Shown here: piece after piece, positions 1-7,820 of the stretch
Position numbering within the stretch: position 1 is the first letter of the stretch
Layout of the letters: the number at the start of each line of letters is the position of its first letter
NCBI RefSeq assembly: GCF_035474595.1
Contig: NZ_DATIND010000097.1
Span: 44,529-108,528, forward strand
From: Longimicrobium sp.
GTDB lineage: Bacteria > Gemmatimonadota > Gemmatimonadetes > Longimicrobiales > Longimicrobiaceae
Direction of reading: 5' to 3'
DNA length: 64,000 bases
Notes under the pieces: generated by a model
The model's database searches: none
Told to the model about the DNA's origin: nothing
Seen by the model: only the letters and a program-made list of their open reading frames with translations
Program-made: the position numbers and the translations under genes

Positions 1-327
1 GTGGCCGCCGACCGCGCCCGCGCCGGCGAGGGCGCCACGCTGCTGGTGACCGACACCTTCCGCATGGGCGGCCACGCCACGCACGACGAGCGCGAGGCGC
101 GCAGCCTGTTCTCCGCCGACACCTTCCGCGAGTGGGGGAAGCGCGACCCGGTGGGGATGTACGAGGCATGGCTCGAGGGCGAGGGCATTGCCCGCGACGT
201 GCTGGAGCGCATCGAGGCCGAGGTCACCGCCGAGGTCGACGCCGCCGCCGAGGAGGCGCTGAAGAGCCGCGACGCGGCGATGCCGGCGGGCGAAAGCGCC
301 GAGCTGGGCGTCTACGCCGCGGCGTGA
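1..327 (+). CDS. 2-oxoacid (pyruvate) dehydrogenase E1 component, alpha subunit, C-terminal fragment
   Basis: The window opens inside this gene and only the last 108 codons are present. The segment DTFRMGGHATHDEREAR, followed by FREWGKRDPVGMYEAWL, is typical of the thiamine-diphosphate E1 alpha subunit near its phosphorylation-loop region (RxxGHxxxD-like). The acidic, alanine-rich end contains VTAEVDAAAEEAL, the usual closing helix. Known role: with E1 beta it decarboxylates pyruvate or a branched-chain 2-oxoacid and passes the acyl group to lipoyl-E2. The substrate cannot be told from this fragment. The gene ends in TGA, followed by about 300 bp with a repeat element. Confidence 0.75.
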   Translation: MAADRARAGEGATLLVTDTFRMGGHATHDEREARSLFSADTFREWGKRDPVGMYEAWLEGEGIARDVLERIEAEVTAEVDAAAEEALKSRDAAMPAGESAELGVYAAA

Positions 328-632
328 GTCGTCCCCGCGCAGAGCGGGTCGGGGGAGGATGAAAGGTGATCGGCGATGAGCGCCGATGCCGCGGAGTGCG
401 CGGAACAGCCTCGCGCAGTTTGCGAGGCTTCCCGTAGTTGTTGCTGCGACTTCAGTCGCCGGTGATCGCCTGCGCCGGAACCTTTTCATCCACGCCGGCC
501 ATACCTCTACCGGTTTCCGCGCAGCCGGTTGCAGGCCGACAGATCCATCGCTGGAAAGCACGTCGGCTCGGGATGTGCGCGGAGTCGTCGTTCGGCCGTG
601 AGCGGCGCCGGAGACCTGCAACGGGAGGGGGA
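328..632. other. Intergenic gap holding a two-hairpin repeat
   Basis: No credible gene is seen. The gap carries the two-hairpin element at 408-462 and, from about 486 to 560, a degenerate stretch that resembles the ATCCTGAG/GAAGGAT hairpin family found elsewhere in the window. A purine-rich Shine-Dalgarno (GGGAGGGGG) just before 633 belongs to the PPK2 gene. Confidence 0.5.
408..462 (+). repeat. Two-hairpin GTTGTTGC element, copy 1
   Basis: Hairpin 1 at 408-428 pairs GCCTCGC with GCGAGGC. After 8 nt comes the core GTTGTTGC (437-444), then hairpin 2 at 446-459, in which GCGACT pairs with AGTCGC around a TC loop. The second hairpin differs by a compensatory change from the other copies, which supports folding as RNA or single-stranded DNA. 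Confidence 0.75.
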
Positions 633-1439
633 ATGAAGCTGAAGGCGGTGAAGCAGCGCGAGCGCGTGCGGCTGCGCGACGAGGATGCCGCGCGCCCCGC
701 CGGGCTGCCCGACGACGACGAGCTGGAGCAGCGGCTGGCCAAGCTCGCCGAGCGCCTGTCCACCTACCAGACCGCACTCTACGCCGAGGCCAAACGCTCG
801 CTCCTGGTCGTCTTCCAGGCGCGCGACGCGGGCGGCAAGGACGGGGCGATCAAGCGCGTGTTCGGCCCGCTGAACCCGCAGGGCTCGTACGTGGCCAGCT
901 TCAAGGCGCCCAGCGAGGACGAGCTGGCGCACGACTACCTCTGGCGCGTGCACCACTTCGTTCCGCAGAAGGGGTACATCGGCATCTTCAACCGCTCGCA
1001 CTACGAGGACGTGCTGGTGCCGCGGGTGGAGGAGCTGGTGCCGCCGAAAGTGTGGAAGAAGCGCTACCGGCAGATCAACGACTTCGAGCGGATGCTGGCC
1101 GAGAACGGCGTCACCATCCTCAAGTTCTTCCTGCACGTCTCGCGGGACGAGCAGAAGGAGCGGCTGCTGGCGCGGCTGGACGATCCCACCAAGAACTGGA
1201 AGTTCCGCGCGGGCGACCTGGCCGCGCGCGCCAAGTGGCGCGAGTACAGCCGCGCCTACCGCGACCTGATCTCGCGGTGCAGCACGCCGTGGGCGCCGTG
1301 GTTCGTCGTCCCCTCCGACGACAAGCGCGTGCGCGACTACCTGGTCGCGCGCACCGTCGTCCGCATGCTGCGGAAGATGGATCCCCAGTTCCCCAAGGCC
1401 GATCCCGAAGTCCTCTCCTGGCGCGACAAGATCGAGTAG
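633..1439 (+). CDS. ppk2: Polyphosphate kinase 2 family protein
   Basis: A cytoplasmic PPK2-family phosphotransferase of 268 residues, which transfers phosphate between polyphosphate and nucleoside mono- or diphosphates. Visible motifs are the P-loop DAGGKDG (about residues 65-71), the FNRSHYEDV Walker-B/lid segment (119-127), and the family block FFLHVSRDEQKERL followed by DDPTKNWKF. The N-terminal DELEQRLAKLAERL helix is also typical. The long upstream extension of the reading frame runs through repeat DNA. ATG 633 has a strong GGGAGGGGG ribosome site, so I start there. The nucleotide preference (AMP or ADP phosphorylation) cannot be set from motifs alone. The gene stands alone between a repeat element and a terminator hairpin. 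Confidence 0.9.
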   Translation: MKLKAVKQRERVRLRDEDAARPAGLPDDDELEQRLAKLAERLSTYQTALYAEAKRSLLVVFQARDAGGKDGAIKRVFGPLNPQGSYVASFKAPSEDELAHDYLWRVHHFVPQKGYIGIFNRSHYEDVLVPRVEELVPPKVWKKRYRQINDFERMLAENGVTILKFFLHVSRDEQKERLLARLDDPTKNWKFRAGDLAARAKWREYSRAYRDLISRCSTPWAPWFVVPSDDKRVRDYLVARTVVRMLRKMDPQFPKADPEVLSWRDKIE

Positions 1440-1462
1440 ATCTTCGGCACGCGCAGACGCAC

Positions 1463-1499
1463 GACAGGCACGAGCCGGAACTCCGCGCTCGTGCCTGTC
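1463..1499 (+). terminator. Terminator hairpin after ppk2
   Basis: A 12-bp perfect stem, GACAGGCACGAG pairing with CTCGTGCCTGTC, starts 23 nt after the ppk2 stop and is followed by TCGTTCTG rather than a clean T-run. Confidence 0.6.
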
Positions 1500-1514
1500 T
1501 CGTTCTGCATTGAA

Positions 1515-1568
1515 GCCTCGCGCGGTTTGCGAGGCTTTCCGTCGTTGTTGCCGCGGCTTCAGCCGCCC
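1515..1568 (+). repeat. Two-hairpin GTTGTTGC element, copy 2
   Basis: Hairpin 1 (1515-1535) pairs GCCTCGC with GCGAGGC. The core GTTGTTGC is at 1544-1551. Hairpin 2 (1553-1566) pairs GCGGCT with AGCCGC around TC. It sits at the 3' end of the convergent PAP2 gene. Confidence 0.75.
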
Positions 1569-1599
1569 TTGCGATGCCGGTTTCGTACTCTGGGGAGAT

Positions 1600-2430
1600 T
1601 CACCGCGTCGGCGCCGACCACATGATCGCCATTCCGCCGTTCCCCGCGGGGGCCACGCGGGCGCCGAGGAGGAGGCGGTCGACGGGGTTGTTGGGATGCG
1701 CGTGCGTGTAGCCCACGACCTTCCAGCCGCTGAACGCGCCGATCCCCGCGCCCACCACCACGTCGCTCGCCCAGTGCTTGTTGTTGTACATCCGGCTGAT
1801 GCCGACCAGGCTGGCCGCCGAGTACAGCCCCACCGCGGCCAGCGTGCGGTGCCGCGGCCACCAGTGCCCGATCTCGCTCGCGCCCGCCGCCGCGGCCGCG
1901 AAGGCGGCGCTGGTGTGGCCGCTGGGCATGGACTGGTGCTTGTCGCCGTGGAAGCCGCGCCCGAAGCCGTAGTCGAATGGGTCGCGCGGGCTTGCGTACG
2001 GCCGCGAGCGCCCCACGACGCCCTTGGTCAGCGTGGTGATGGCCTCGGCCATCATGACGGACTCGAAGGTGTGCAGCCCCGTGTCGGCCAGGTGCGGCCG
2101 CCCGAACGCGCGCCCCGCCGCGTACAGCCCGCCCGAGATGATGAGCGAGCCCGGCGCGCCCAGCAGCCGCACGCCGTTGGCGCTCTTCGACAGCACCCGG
2201 TTGGTCTGCACCGACGAGTCCTGCAGCGAGCGCGCGAGCGCACGGTCCAGCGGCGACATCACCACCGCGCCGGCCACGAACCCGCCCGCGATCAGCAGGT
2301 CGCGGTGCCGGAACAGGTGCGGGCTGCGCTGCGCCGCCGTGTCGGGCGCGTTCAGCGTCTGCCCGCCCGCCGGAGCCGCCGCCAGCATGGCGCCCGCGAG
2401 CGCCGCCATCCACCGTCGCGTCATCGTCAT
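1600..2430 (-). CDS. PAP2-superfamily phosphatase
   Basis: A 276-residue exported or membrane PAP2 (type 2 phosphatidic acid phosphatase) enzyme. All three catalytic motifs are present in order: KGVVGRSRP (KxxxxxxRP), SMPSGHTS (PSGH) and SRMYNNKHWASD (SRxxxxxHxxxD). The N-terminus MTMTRRWMAALAGAMLAAAP is a signal peptide or anchor, followed by GQT at a likely cleavage site. The family removes phosphate from lipid phosphates such as phosphatidate or undecaprenyl diphosphate; the substrate is not predictable here. I start at ATG 2430 behind a G-rich site rather than the upstream ATG at 2484. Next upstream on the same strand is a 45-codon reading frame and an acyl-CoA synthetase. Confidence 0.88.
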   Translation of the reverse strand: MTMTRRWMAALAGAMLAAAPAGGQTLNAPDTAAQRSPHLFRHRDLLIAGGFVAGAVVMSPLDRALARSLQDSSVQTNRVLSKSANGVRLLGAPGSLIISGGLYAAGRAFGRPHLADTGLHTFESVMMAEAITTLTKGVVGRSRPYASPRDPFDYGFGRGFHGDKHQSMPSGHTSAAFAAAAAGASEIGHWWPRHRTLAAVGLYSAASLVGISRMYNNKHWASDVVVGAGIGAFSGWKVVGYTHAHPNNPVDRLLLGARVAPAGNGGMAIMWSAPTR

Positions 2431-2652
2431 CCCCCCCAAGGTTCCCTCATCCTCCGCCCCACATCCCCGCAAACGCAAGGACACTGCCGCATCGTAACGT
2501 ACCCCCGGCTTCCTTGCAGCAGGATGACGGCGAGCAGGAGATGCACCTCGACCCGCGCCGGCTCGTGGAGAGGGCGCGACGGCAGCAGAAACGCAAAGGC
2601 GGGCGAACCGTGCACGATCCGCCGCCTGCGTCAGCCTTCCAATCCTTTTCGA

Positions 2653-2790
2653 TCAACTCTCCATTCCGGCCCGGCGCCAGAATTCCTCCTCGTCGATCAA
2701 CCGAGCGCCGTCGTGAAAGATCGCGAGGAGGCGCTCGGCGGCGATCCAGCCCATCACGACATCGATCACGAGTTCCTGGAGAGGATTCAT
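2653..2790 (-). CDS. Small reading frame coupled to the acyl-CoA synthetase
   Basis: A 45-codon frame starts with ATG one base after the TGA of the acyl-CoA synthetase, an arrangement typical of translational coupling. The peptide begins MNPLQELVIDVVMGWIAAER and ends EEEFWRRAGMES. It has an amphipathic hydrophobic middle and an acidic end and no motif I recognise. There is no separate Shine-Dalgarno. It may be a small regulatory or membrane-associated peptide, or a chance frame; the codon choice is G/C-rich at third positions like a real gene. Confidence 0.35.
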   Translation of the reverse strand: MNPLQELVIDVVMGWIAAERLLAIFHDGARLIDEEEFWRRAGMES

Positions 2791-2791
2791 C

Positions 2792-4642
2792 TCAGTCCGG
2801 CGAGTGGCCGGTGTAGAGACGGTCGATGTCGTCGGCGTACTTCTTCTCGACCAGGTGGCGCTTGATGCTGAGCTTGGGCGTCAGCAGGCCGTTGTCGATG
2901 GTGAACTCCTCGGGGATCACCAGCACCTTCTTGGGCACCTCGTAGCGCGCGAAGCCGGTCAGCCGCCCCAGCGTCTCGCGCTCGAACAACTCCTGCACCT
3001 TCGGCTGGCGGGCCAGCGCCTCGCGGTCCGCCGTCTCCATCGCCTGCCCCTTCGCCCAGGCGTCCAGCTGCTCGTAGTCGGGAACCACGAGCAGGCTGGG
3101 GAAGGCGCGCCGGTCGCCGATCATCACCACCTGCGCCACGTAGGGCGACATCGCCGCCAGGTTCTCGATGGGCGCGGGGGCCACGTTCTTTCCGCCGGCG
3201 GTCACGATGATGTTCTTCAGCCGGTCGGTGATGCGCAGGAAGCCGTCCTCCAGCTCGCCGATGTCGCCGGTGTGGAACCAGCCGTCCTCGTCAATCAGCT
3301 CGGCCGTGGCGTCGGGGTTGTTCCAGTACCCCTTCATCACGTGCGGGCCGCGGGTCAGGATCTCGCCCTCGTCGCTGATCGCCGCCTCCACGCCGGGGAC
3401 GATGGGGCCCACCGTCCCCAGCCGCCACTTCGCCGGCTTGTTCACCGCGATCACGGGCGAGGTTTCCGTCAGCCCGTACCCCTCGTAGACGGGGAGGCCG
3501 GCGGCCCAGAAGAAGCGCGCGATCCCCGGCGCCAGCGGCGCGCCGCCGGAGATGAAGGTGCGCAGCCGCCCGCCCGTGCGCTCCCGCAGCTTCGAGAACA
3601 CCAGCCGGTCCGCCAGCCGGTACTGCATCGCCGTCACGGCGCCGGGCTCGCGGCCGGCCATCCGCGCGTCCACCACCGCCTCGCCGGTGCGCCGCGCCCA
3701 CCCCACGATCGCCTTCTTCACCCCCGTCACCCCGGTCACCTTCGTGTAGATCTTCTCGAAGAGGCGGGGGACGGAGACGGCCACGGTGGGGCGCACCTCC
3801 ATCAGGTTGTCGGCCACCTTGTCCATCGATTCGGCGTAGGCGATGCCGATCCCCGAATCGAAGTACCAGTAGTCCACCATCCGCTCGAACACGTGCGACA
3901 GCGGGAGGAACGAGAGCGCCACGTCGCCCGGCTGCGGATCGAGCACCTCGTGCTGGCGGCAGGCGGCCACGTTGGAGCACAGGTTCCAGTGCGTGAGCAT
4001 CACCCCCTTGGGCGCGCCGGTGGTCCCCGAGGTGTAGATGAGCGTCGCCACGTCGTCGCGGGTGACGGCCCGCGCGCCCTGCCGGAAGTCGCCCGCGCGC
4101 CCCCCGGCGATGGCCCGCTTCCCGTTCGCGACCACGTCATCGAAGCCGAGCACCCGGTCTTCCCCGCACCGCCCCTCGAAGCAGACGACCAGCTTCAGGT
4201 CGGGGAGCGCGTGGCGGATCTCCTGGATCTTGGCCAGCTGCGCGGCGTTGGAGACGCACACCGCCGCCGCGCCCGAGTCGCGCAGGATGTACTCCACCTG
4301 ATGCGCGGGAAGGGTGGGGTACAGCGGCACGTCGATGCCGTGGATGCCGAGCACCGCGTAGTCGGCCACCACCCACTCGGGGCGGTTCTCGGAGAGGATG
4401 GCCACGCGCGCCCCCGGCCCGATCCCCGCCTCGCCCAGCCCCGCCGCGAACGCCGCCACGCGCGACTCCAGCTCCTGGTGGGAGATGGGGTGCCACTGGC
4501 CGCCCGCCTTGTACTGCAGCGCGTCCGGCCGCCTGTACCGGTCCACCGCGTCCAGGAAGAGCTTGAGGATGGTGTCGCGCTCCACGGCCGCGAGCGGAAC
4601 GAGCGGGCTGCGAGTTTTGAGCGCGGTGGCGGTCCTGGGCAT
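2792..4642 (-). CDS. AMP-dependent long-chain acyl-CoA synthetase (FadD15-like)
   Basis: A 616-residue ANL-superfamily ligase that activates fatty acids through an acyl-adenylate to acyl-CoA. Motifs: the AMP/P-loop TLIYTSGTTGAPKG (about 200-214), YGLTETSP in the middle, and the hinge region GWFHTGDIGELEDGFL then ITDRLKNIIVTAGGKNVAP near the C-terminus. These match the long-chain synthetases of bacteria that lack a transmembrane segment. The reading frame extends to 4960 through an 8-bp tandem array and is not believable there; ATG 4642 (MPRTATALKTRSPLVPL) fits family N-termini. A 45-codon frame follows with a 1-nt gap. Confidence 0.93.
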   Translation of the reverse strand: MPRTATALKTRSPLVPLAAVERDTILKLFLDAVDRYRRPDALQYKAGGQWHPISHQELESRVAAFAAGLGEAGIGPGARVAILSENRPEWVVADYAVLGIHGIDVPLYPTLPAHQVEYILRDSGAAAVCVSNAAQLAKIQEIRHALPDLKLVVCFEGRCGEDRVLGFDDVVANGKRAIAGGRAGDFRQGARAVTRDDVATLIYTSGTTGAPKGVMLTHWNLCSNVAACRQHEVLDPQPGDVALSFLPLSHVFERMVDYWYFDSGIGIAYAESMDKVADNLMEVRPTVAVSVPRLFEKIYTKVTGVTGVKKAIVGWARRTGEAVVDARMAGREPGAVTAMQYRLADRLVFSKLRERTGGRLRTFISGGAPLAPGIARFFWAAGLPVYEGYGLTETSPVIAVNKPAKWRLGTVGPIVPGVEAAISDEGEILTRGPHVMKGYWNNPDATAELIDEDGWFHTGDIGELEDGFLRITDRLKNIIVTAGGKNVAPAPIENLAAMSPYVAQVVMIGDRRAFPSLLVVPDYEQLDAWAKGQAMETADREALARQPKVQELFERETLGRLTGFARYEVPKKVLVIPEEFTIDNGLLTPKLSIKRHLVEKKYADDIDRLYTGHSPD

Positions 4643-4660
4643 GGATGCCTGGGGAGAAGG

Positions 4661-4695
4661 TGCGAAAGTGCGAAGGTGCGAGAGTGCGAAAGTGC
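4661..4695 (+). repeat. 8-bp tandem array T1 (TGCGRRAG)
   Basis: Four full units: TGCGAAAG, TGCGAAGG, TGCGAGAG and TGCGAAAG, then a partial unit. It lies in the leader of the acyl-CoA synthetase gene. Same unit as the arrays at 15767, 32127 and 55674. Confidence 0.8.
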
Positions 4696-5158
4696 ATCGC
4701 CGTGAGGATGATACACCCCGCGGGGCGCACGATTGTTCGCGAATATGCCGGGCGCGGCGGGCGCCGCACAAGGCGGGCGTCGAACGCTCGTTCGAGGAGG
4801 GGAACACGAGCCGGGGGAGCCGGCTGGCGCCGGCTCCCCCGTGCTCCCGAGGCGGGAGGCGCATTTCTGGGCCCGCAAACCGCGACGTCTGGGATCGCGG
4901 TGAGGTTGCGGGCGGCGAGACCGAGAAAACCCGGCGCGGAGAGCGCCGGCCGTTCAACATTCCCGCCGCGGAGAAGAGAAATATCCGTTCCGGTTCGAGC
5001 TCAGCGCCGAAATCGCGCGCAAATGCTTGAGATTAGATGAGATGCATGGGGACGAATGCGTCCGAATCGGTTGCAATCCGCGCTCTGCACCGCGATTTGC
5101 GGCGTGCGCGCCGGGCGCTGGTCGCGCGGGAAACGGCGTGGAGCGCGCCCGCGGCATC

Positions 5159-5340
5159 GCGCCCTCTCCGGCCGGCTCAGGCCGTCCACCTCTCCCGTAC
5201 CGGGAGAGGTAGCCGTCACGCATCACCGTCACACAGAAGCATCGGCGGAAGATGCGGTTGCAGGCCGCGCGCATGTCAATCCAGCCCCCCTCGCCCGGAA
5301 CGGGAGAGGGCGAGCGCTCTCAGGCGCGGGGAGAGGGCGC
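5159..5340 (+). repeat. 180-bp MITE-like repeat, copy A1
   Basis: Begins GCGCCCTCTCC and ends GGGGAGAGGGCGC, giving about 11-bp terminal inverted repeats. Inside are a CCTCTCCCG/CGGGAGAGG hairpin near 5190, a GGTTGCAGGCC block near 5257 and a second CGCCC/GGGCG hairpin near 5292. Copies lie at 7580-7761, 27949-28003 (half) and 59879-60060 (inverted). No transposase is encoded. Confidence 0.8.
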
Positions 5341-5383
5341 GAGGCCGCGGACGCGCACGGCCGGTTGGTCCCCGGACGCCAAA

Positions 5384-5413
5384 GCGCCCCGCGGCTGCTC
5401 TGCCGCGGGGCGC
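5384..5413 (-). terminator. Terminator hairpin of the bacilliredoxin gene
   Basis: GCGCCCCGCGGC pairs with GCCGCGGGGCGC around a 6-nt loop. On the minus strand it is followed by TTTGG. It lies 40 bp downstream of the stop at 5454. Confidence 0.65.
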
Positions 5414-5453
5414 CTGGTATGATCCGCTGATCCGGTTCCTGCTCAGCCGCGGC

Positions 5454-5873
5454 TCAGCAGTACTGCTCGAAGGCGGTGACGAGGTCGCGGGCGATGGCGT
5501 CTGCCGTGCGTCCTTCGATCTGGTGGCGCTCCATCATGTAGGCCACGTCGCCGTCCTTCAGCAGCGCGATCGACGGCGACGAGGGCGGATAGCCGTGGAT
5601 GTACTCACGGGCGCGGGCGGTGGCCTCCAGGTCCTGCCCGGCGAACACGGTGGTCATCTTCGGCGGCTTCTTCTGCGCCGCCTCCAGCGCCATGGCAATG
5701 CCGGGGCGCGCGTTGCGGGCCGCGCAGCCGCACATGCTGTTCACCACCAGCAGCGTGGGCTCCTTCGCATCGGCCAGCTCCTGGTCCACTTCCTCGGCCG
5801 TCTTCAGCTCCTGCACGCCAAGGCGCGTAAGCTCCTGGCGCATGGGCGTGATGAACCGCTCGTCGTAAGGCAT
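5454..5873 (-). CDS. BrxA/BrxB family bacilliredoxin
   Basis: A 139-residue cytoplasmic thioredoxin-fold protein of the YphP/YqiW (BrxA/BrxB) family. The diagnostic active site MCGCAARNARPG is present (CGC motif), with the flanking blocks TLLVVNSMCGC and FAGQDLEATARAREYI typical of the family. Known role: removal of bacillithiol (or a similar low-molecular-weight thiol) from oxidised protein cysteines. No bacillithiol synthesis gene is visible in the window. Two tandem ATGs occur; the second (5873, MPYDERF) has GGAGGT at better spacing than the first at 5876. It is monocistronic with its own terminator. Confidence 0.9.
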   Translation of the reverse strand: MPYDERFITPMRQELTRLGVQELKTAEEVDQELADAKEPTLLVVNSMCGCAARNARPGIAMALEAAQKKPPKMTTVFAGQDLEATARAREYIHGYPPSSPSIALLKDGDVAYMMERHQIEGRTADAIARDLVTAFEQYC

Positions 5874-5989
5874 CATCCACCTCCGGTTATGTGGCTCGAA
5901 TCGGCGGGGCGCCGATTGGTTCACTGCTGTACGATACCCAATCTACACCACCCCGCAAGCCGCGTACAACCGTGAGATCCGGACATCTT

Positions 5990-6040
5990 CCCGGGAATGG
6001 AATTCCCGGGCAACAACCGCACAAAGTCCCTGCGGGACTG
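5990..6040 (-). repeat. Two-hairpin GTTGTTGC element, copy 3 (inverted)
   Basis: On the minus strand: hairpin 1 AGTCCC/GGGACT (6025-6039), core GTTGTTGC (6010-6017 on the complement), then hairpin 2 CCCGGGAAT/ATTCCCGGG (5990-6010). This is a GGGAAT version of hairpin 2, longer than the others. It faces the next copy at 6131. Confidence 0.75.
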
Positions 6041-6130
6041 CCATCCGGTATCGCGGCGGTTCTGCAGCCTCGGCGCGATCCCCGCCAAGGTTGCGCCTCG
6101 GCATCCGAAGCGCGCCGGGGGCGAGGCCGC

Positions 6131-6182
6131 AGTCCGCGAAGCGGACTTTGTGCTTTTGTTGCCCGGGAATTCCATTCCCGGG
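6131..6182 (+). repeat. Two-hairpin GTTGTTGC element, copy 4
   Basis: Hairpin 1 AGTCCGC/GCGGACT (6131-6147), core TTTGTTGC (6155-6162), hairpin 2 CCCGGGAAT/ATTCCCGGG (6162-6182). With copy 3 it forms an inverted pair 90 bp apart in the gap between two minus-strand genes. The pair shares the unusual CCCGGG version of hairpin 2. Confidence 0.75.
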
Positions 6183-6221
6183 AAGGGCCACCGCCCGCCA
6201 GCCATCCCGCTCTCACCACCC

Positions 6222-6800
6222 TCACCGCGGGTTGGGCACCCACGCCGTGTCGGCCACGCCGTAGCGGCGGTTGGCCAGGCGCGCGAGGGTGAAGAGGAGA
6301 TCGGAGAGGCGATTGAGATACCTGATCTCGTCCGCCCCCACCGTGGCCTCGTGCGAGAGCGCGACCACGCGGCGCTCGGCGCGGCGGCAGACGGTGCGCG
6401 CCAGGTGCAGCGCCGCGCCTGCCGGCGCCCCGCCGGGGAGGATGAAGCTGGCCAGCGGCTCCAGCTCCGCGTCGGCCGCGTCGATCCAGCGCTCCAGCGC
6501 CTCGATGCGCGCCGCGTCCAGCGGCGGGATGAAGGCGTTCTCGCGGCCGCCGTCCTCCGGCGCGGGGGTGGCCAGGTTCGCGCCGAGGGTGAACAGGTCC
6601 GCCTGCACCTGCCGCAGCCCCGCCGCCATCTCCCCCTCCCCCGCCGCCTCCAGGTGCAGCACGACCAGGCCGAGCGTGGAGTTCAGCTCGTCGACCTCGC
6701 CGTAGGCGTCCACGCGCACGTGGTCCTTGGGCACGCGCCCGCCGCCGAACAATCCCGTCTCGCCGCGGTCGCCAGTCTTCGTGTAGATCTTCATCGTCAT
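6222..6800 (-). CDS. Cob(I)alamin adenosyltransferase (PduO type)
   Basis: A 192-residue PduO-type ATP:cob(I)alamin adenosyltransferase that makes coenzyme B12 by moving the adenosyl group of ATP onto cob(I)alamin. The N-terminal ATP-binding block IYTKTGDRGETGLFGG is diagnostic. It is followed by RVDAYGEVDELNSTLG and, near the end, the cobalamin-side helix CRRAERRVVAL and RYLNRLSDLLFTLAR. The ATG at 6800 overlaps the TGA of the DinB-like gene by 4 bp (ATGA), so translation is probably coupled; a second in-frame ATG lies at 6794. Works with B12-dependent mutases or a salvage route not visible here. Confidence 0.94.
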   Translation of the reverse strand: MTMKIYTKTGDRGETGLFGGGRVPKDHVRVDAYGEVDELNSTLGLVVLHLEAAGEGEMAAGLRQVQADLFTLGANLATPAPEDGGRENAFIPPLDAARIEALERWIDAADAELEPLASFILPGGAPAGAALHLARTVCRRAERRVVALSHEATVGADEIRYLNRLSDLLFTLARLANRRYGVADTAWVPNPR

Positions 6801-7513
6801 GCGGATTCCCCGTGGTCGAGCGCGGCGGCGGCGGCGCGGCCGAGCGTCCATTCCAGCCAGAGCAGGCGGCGCAGCACCTTGCGCGGCGTCCACTCCTCGC
6901 CGTCCAGCTCCACGCGCGCGCCGCGGCGGTCCGCGTCCAGATGGCCCAGATGCTGGACGACCAGCGCCATCGCCGTGTCCAGCCGCCCGATGGTCGAATC
7001 CGGCGTCTCCGCCATCGGCGACGCGCCCAGGCGGCCGAGCGTCCACCACTGGGCGCGGGCCAGCTCCTCCAGCACCTGGCGGATGGTCCACCCGCCCTCG
7101 GCCGGCGCGTCGAGCGCGGCGTCGACGCCGCGGCGGGGGATGCGGCGGATACGCGCGAGCAGCGTTCCGCGCAGGTCGCCCAGCAGCCGCACGCCATGCC
7201 GCAGCTCGTCGTCGCCCAGCGCGCGCAGGTCGGCGGCGAAGAGGGCGGCGCTCTCGCCGATGGCGGTCTTCGCGTCGGTCTCGATCCACTCGTCCACTGC
7301 GATCTCCAGCTCGGCGTCGGGCGGGGGGACGGGCTCGCCGACGGAGGCCAGGAAGCGCAGCCACTCGTTCAGGTCGCGCTCGAACGCCGCCAGCGCTTCG
7401 CCGGGAGATGCGCCCACGCCCGCGCACCCCGCTGCATCGAGCGGATGCACCCACAGGTATCCGTCCGCGCCCTGCTCCAGGCCGATGGAGATGCGGGTCG
7501 GGGATGTAGTCAT
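6797..7513 (-). CDS. DinB-like four-helix protein with HicB-like N-terminus
   Basis: A protein of 238 residues. Residues about 1-60 (RISIGLEQGADGYLWVHPL, then SPGEALAAFERDLNEWLRFL) resemble a HicB-type small fold. The rest has DinB/DUF664-like helices with EGGWTIRQVLEELARAQWW and EEWTPRKVLRRLLWLEWTLGR. These WT(I/P)R.VL...L..W repeats are typical of DinB proteins, metal-binding four-helix bundles whose substrates are mostly unknown (some act with mycothiol or bacillithiol). The His triad is not obvious, so catalysis is doubtful. It overlaps the cobalamin adenosyltransferase by 4 bp and is upstream of it in a two-gene operon. Confidence 0.7.
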   Translation of the reverse strand: MTTSPTRISIGLEQGADGYLWVHPLDAAGCAGVGASPGEALAAFERDLNEWLRFLASVGEPVPPPDAELEIAVDEWIETDAKTAIGESAALFAADLRALGDDELRHGVRLLGDLRGTLLARIRRIPRRGVDAALDAPAEGGWTIRQVLEELARAQWWTLGRLGASPMAETPDSTIGRLDTAMALVVQHLGHLDADRRGARVELDGEEWTPRKVLRRLLWLEWTLGRAAAAALDHGESA

Positions 7514-7579
7514 CTATCTACAATTCAAAGAGTTAAAGACATCCGCGCGGGCGTCGGCGGCGGCTCGTTACGTCCGCAT

Positions 7580-7761
7580 CGCGCCCTCTCCGGCCGGCTT
7601 AGGCCGTCCACCTCTCCCGTACCGGGAGAGGTAGCCATCCCGCATCTCCGCCACCCCGAAACATGGGTGCGGACAGAGGTTGCAGGCCCCGCGCATGGCT
7701 TGGCAGCCCCCCTCGCCCGGAACGGGAGAGGGCGAGCGCTCTAAGGCGCGGGGAGAGGGCG
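7580..7761 (+). repeat. 180-bp MITE-like repeat, copy A2
   Basis: The same structure as copy A1, with terminal GCGCCCTCTCC and GGGGAGAGGGCG, the CCTCTCCCG hairpin and the GGTTGCAGGCC block. The internal stretch between the hairpins has diverged while the hairpins are preserved. It fills most of the gap between the DinB-like gene and the S66 peptidase gene. Confidence 0.8.
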
Positions 7762-7820
7762 GCGCGGATGCATCCGAAGCGCACCTTGCTTCCCCTCTCC
7801 CCTCGCCTCTCGTCCCCCCG

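Larger units (their letters stand above)
4643..5453. other. 810-bp repeat-rich gap
   Basis: No gene is credible here. It contains an 8-bp tandem array (4661-4695), a 12-bp GC hairpin (4813-4840, GGGGGAGCCGGC against its complement), a full copy of a 180-bp MITE-like repeat (5159-5340) and the terminator of the bacilliredoxin gene (5384-5413). Frames of 60-312 codons in this gap lack ribosome sites and protein-like composition. Confidence 0.6.
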
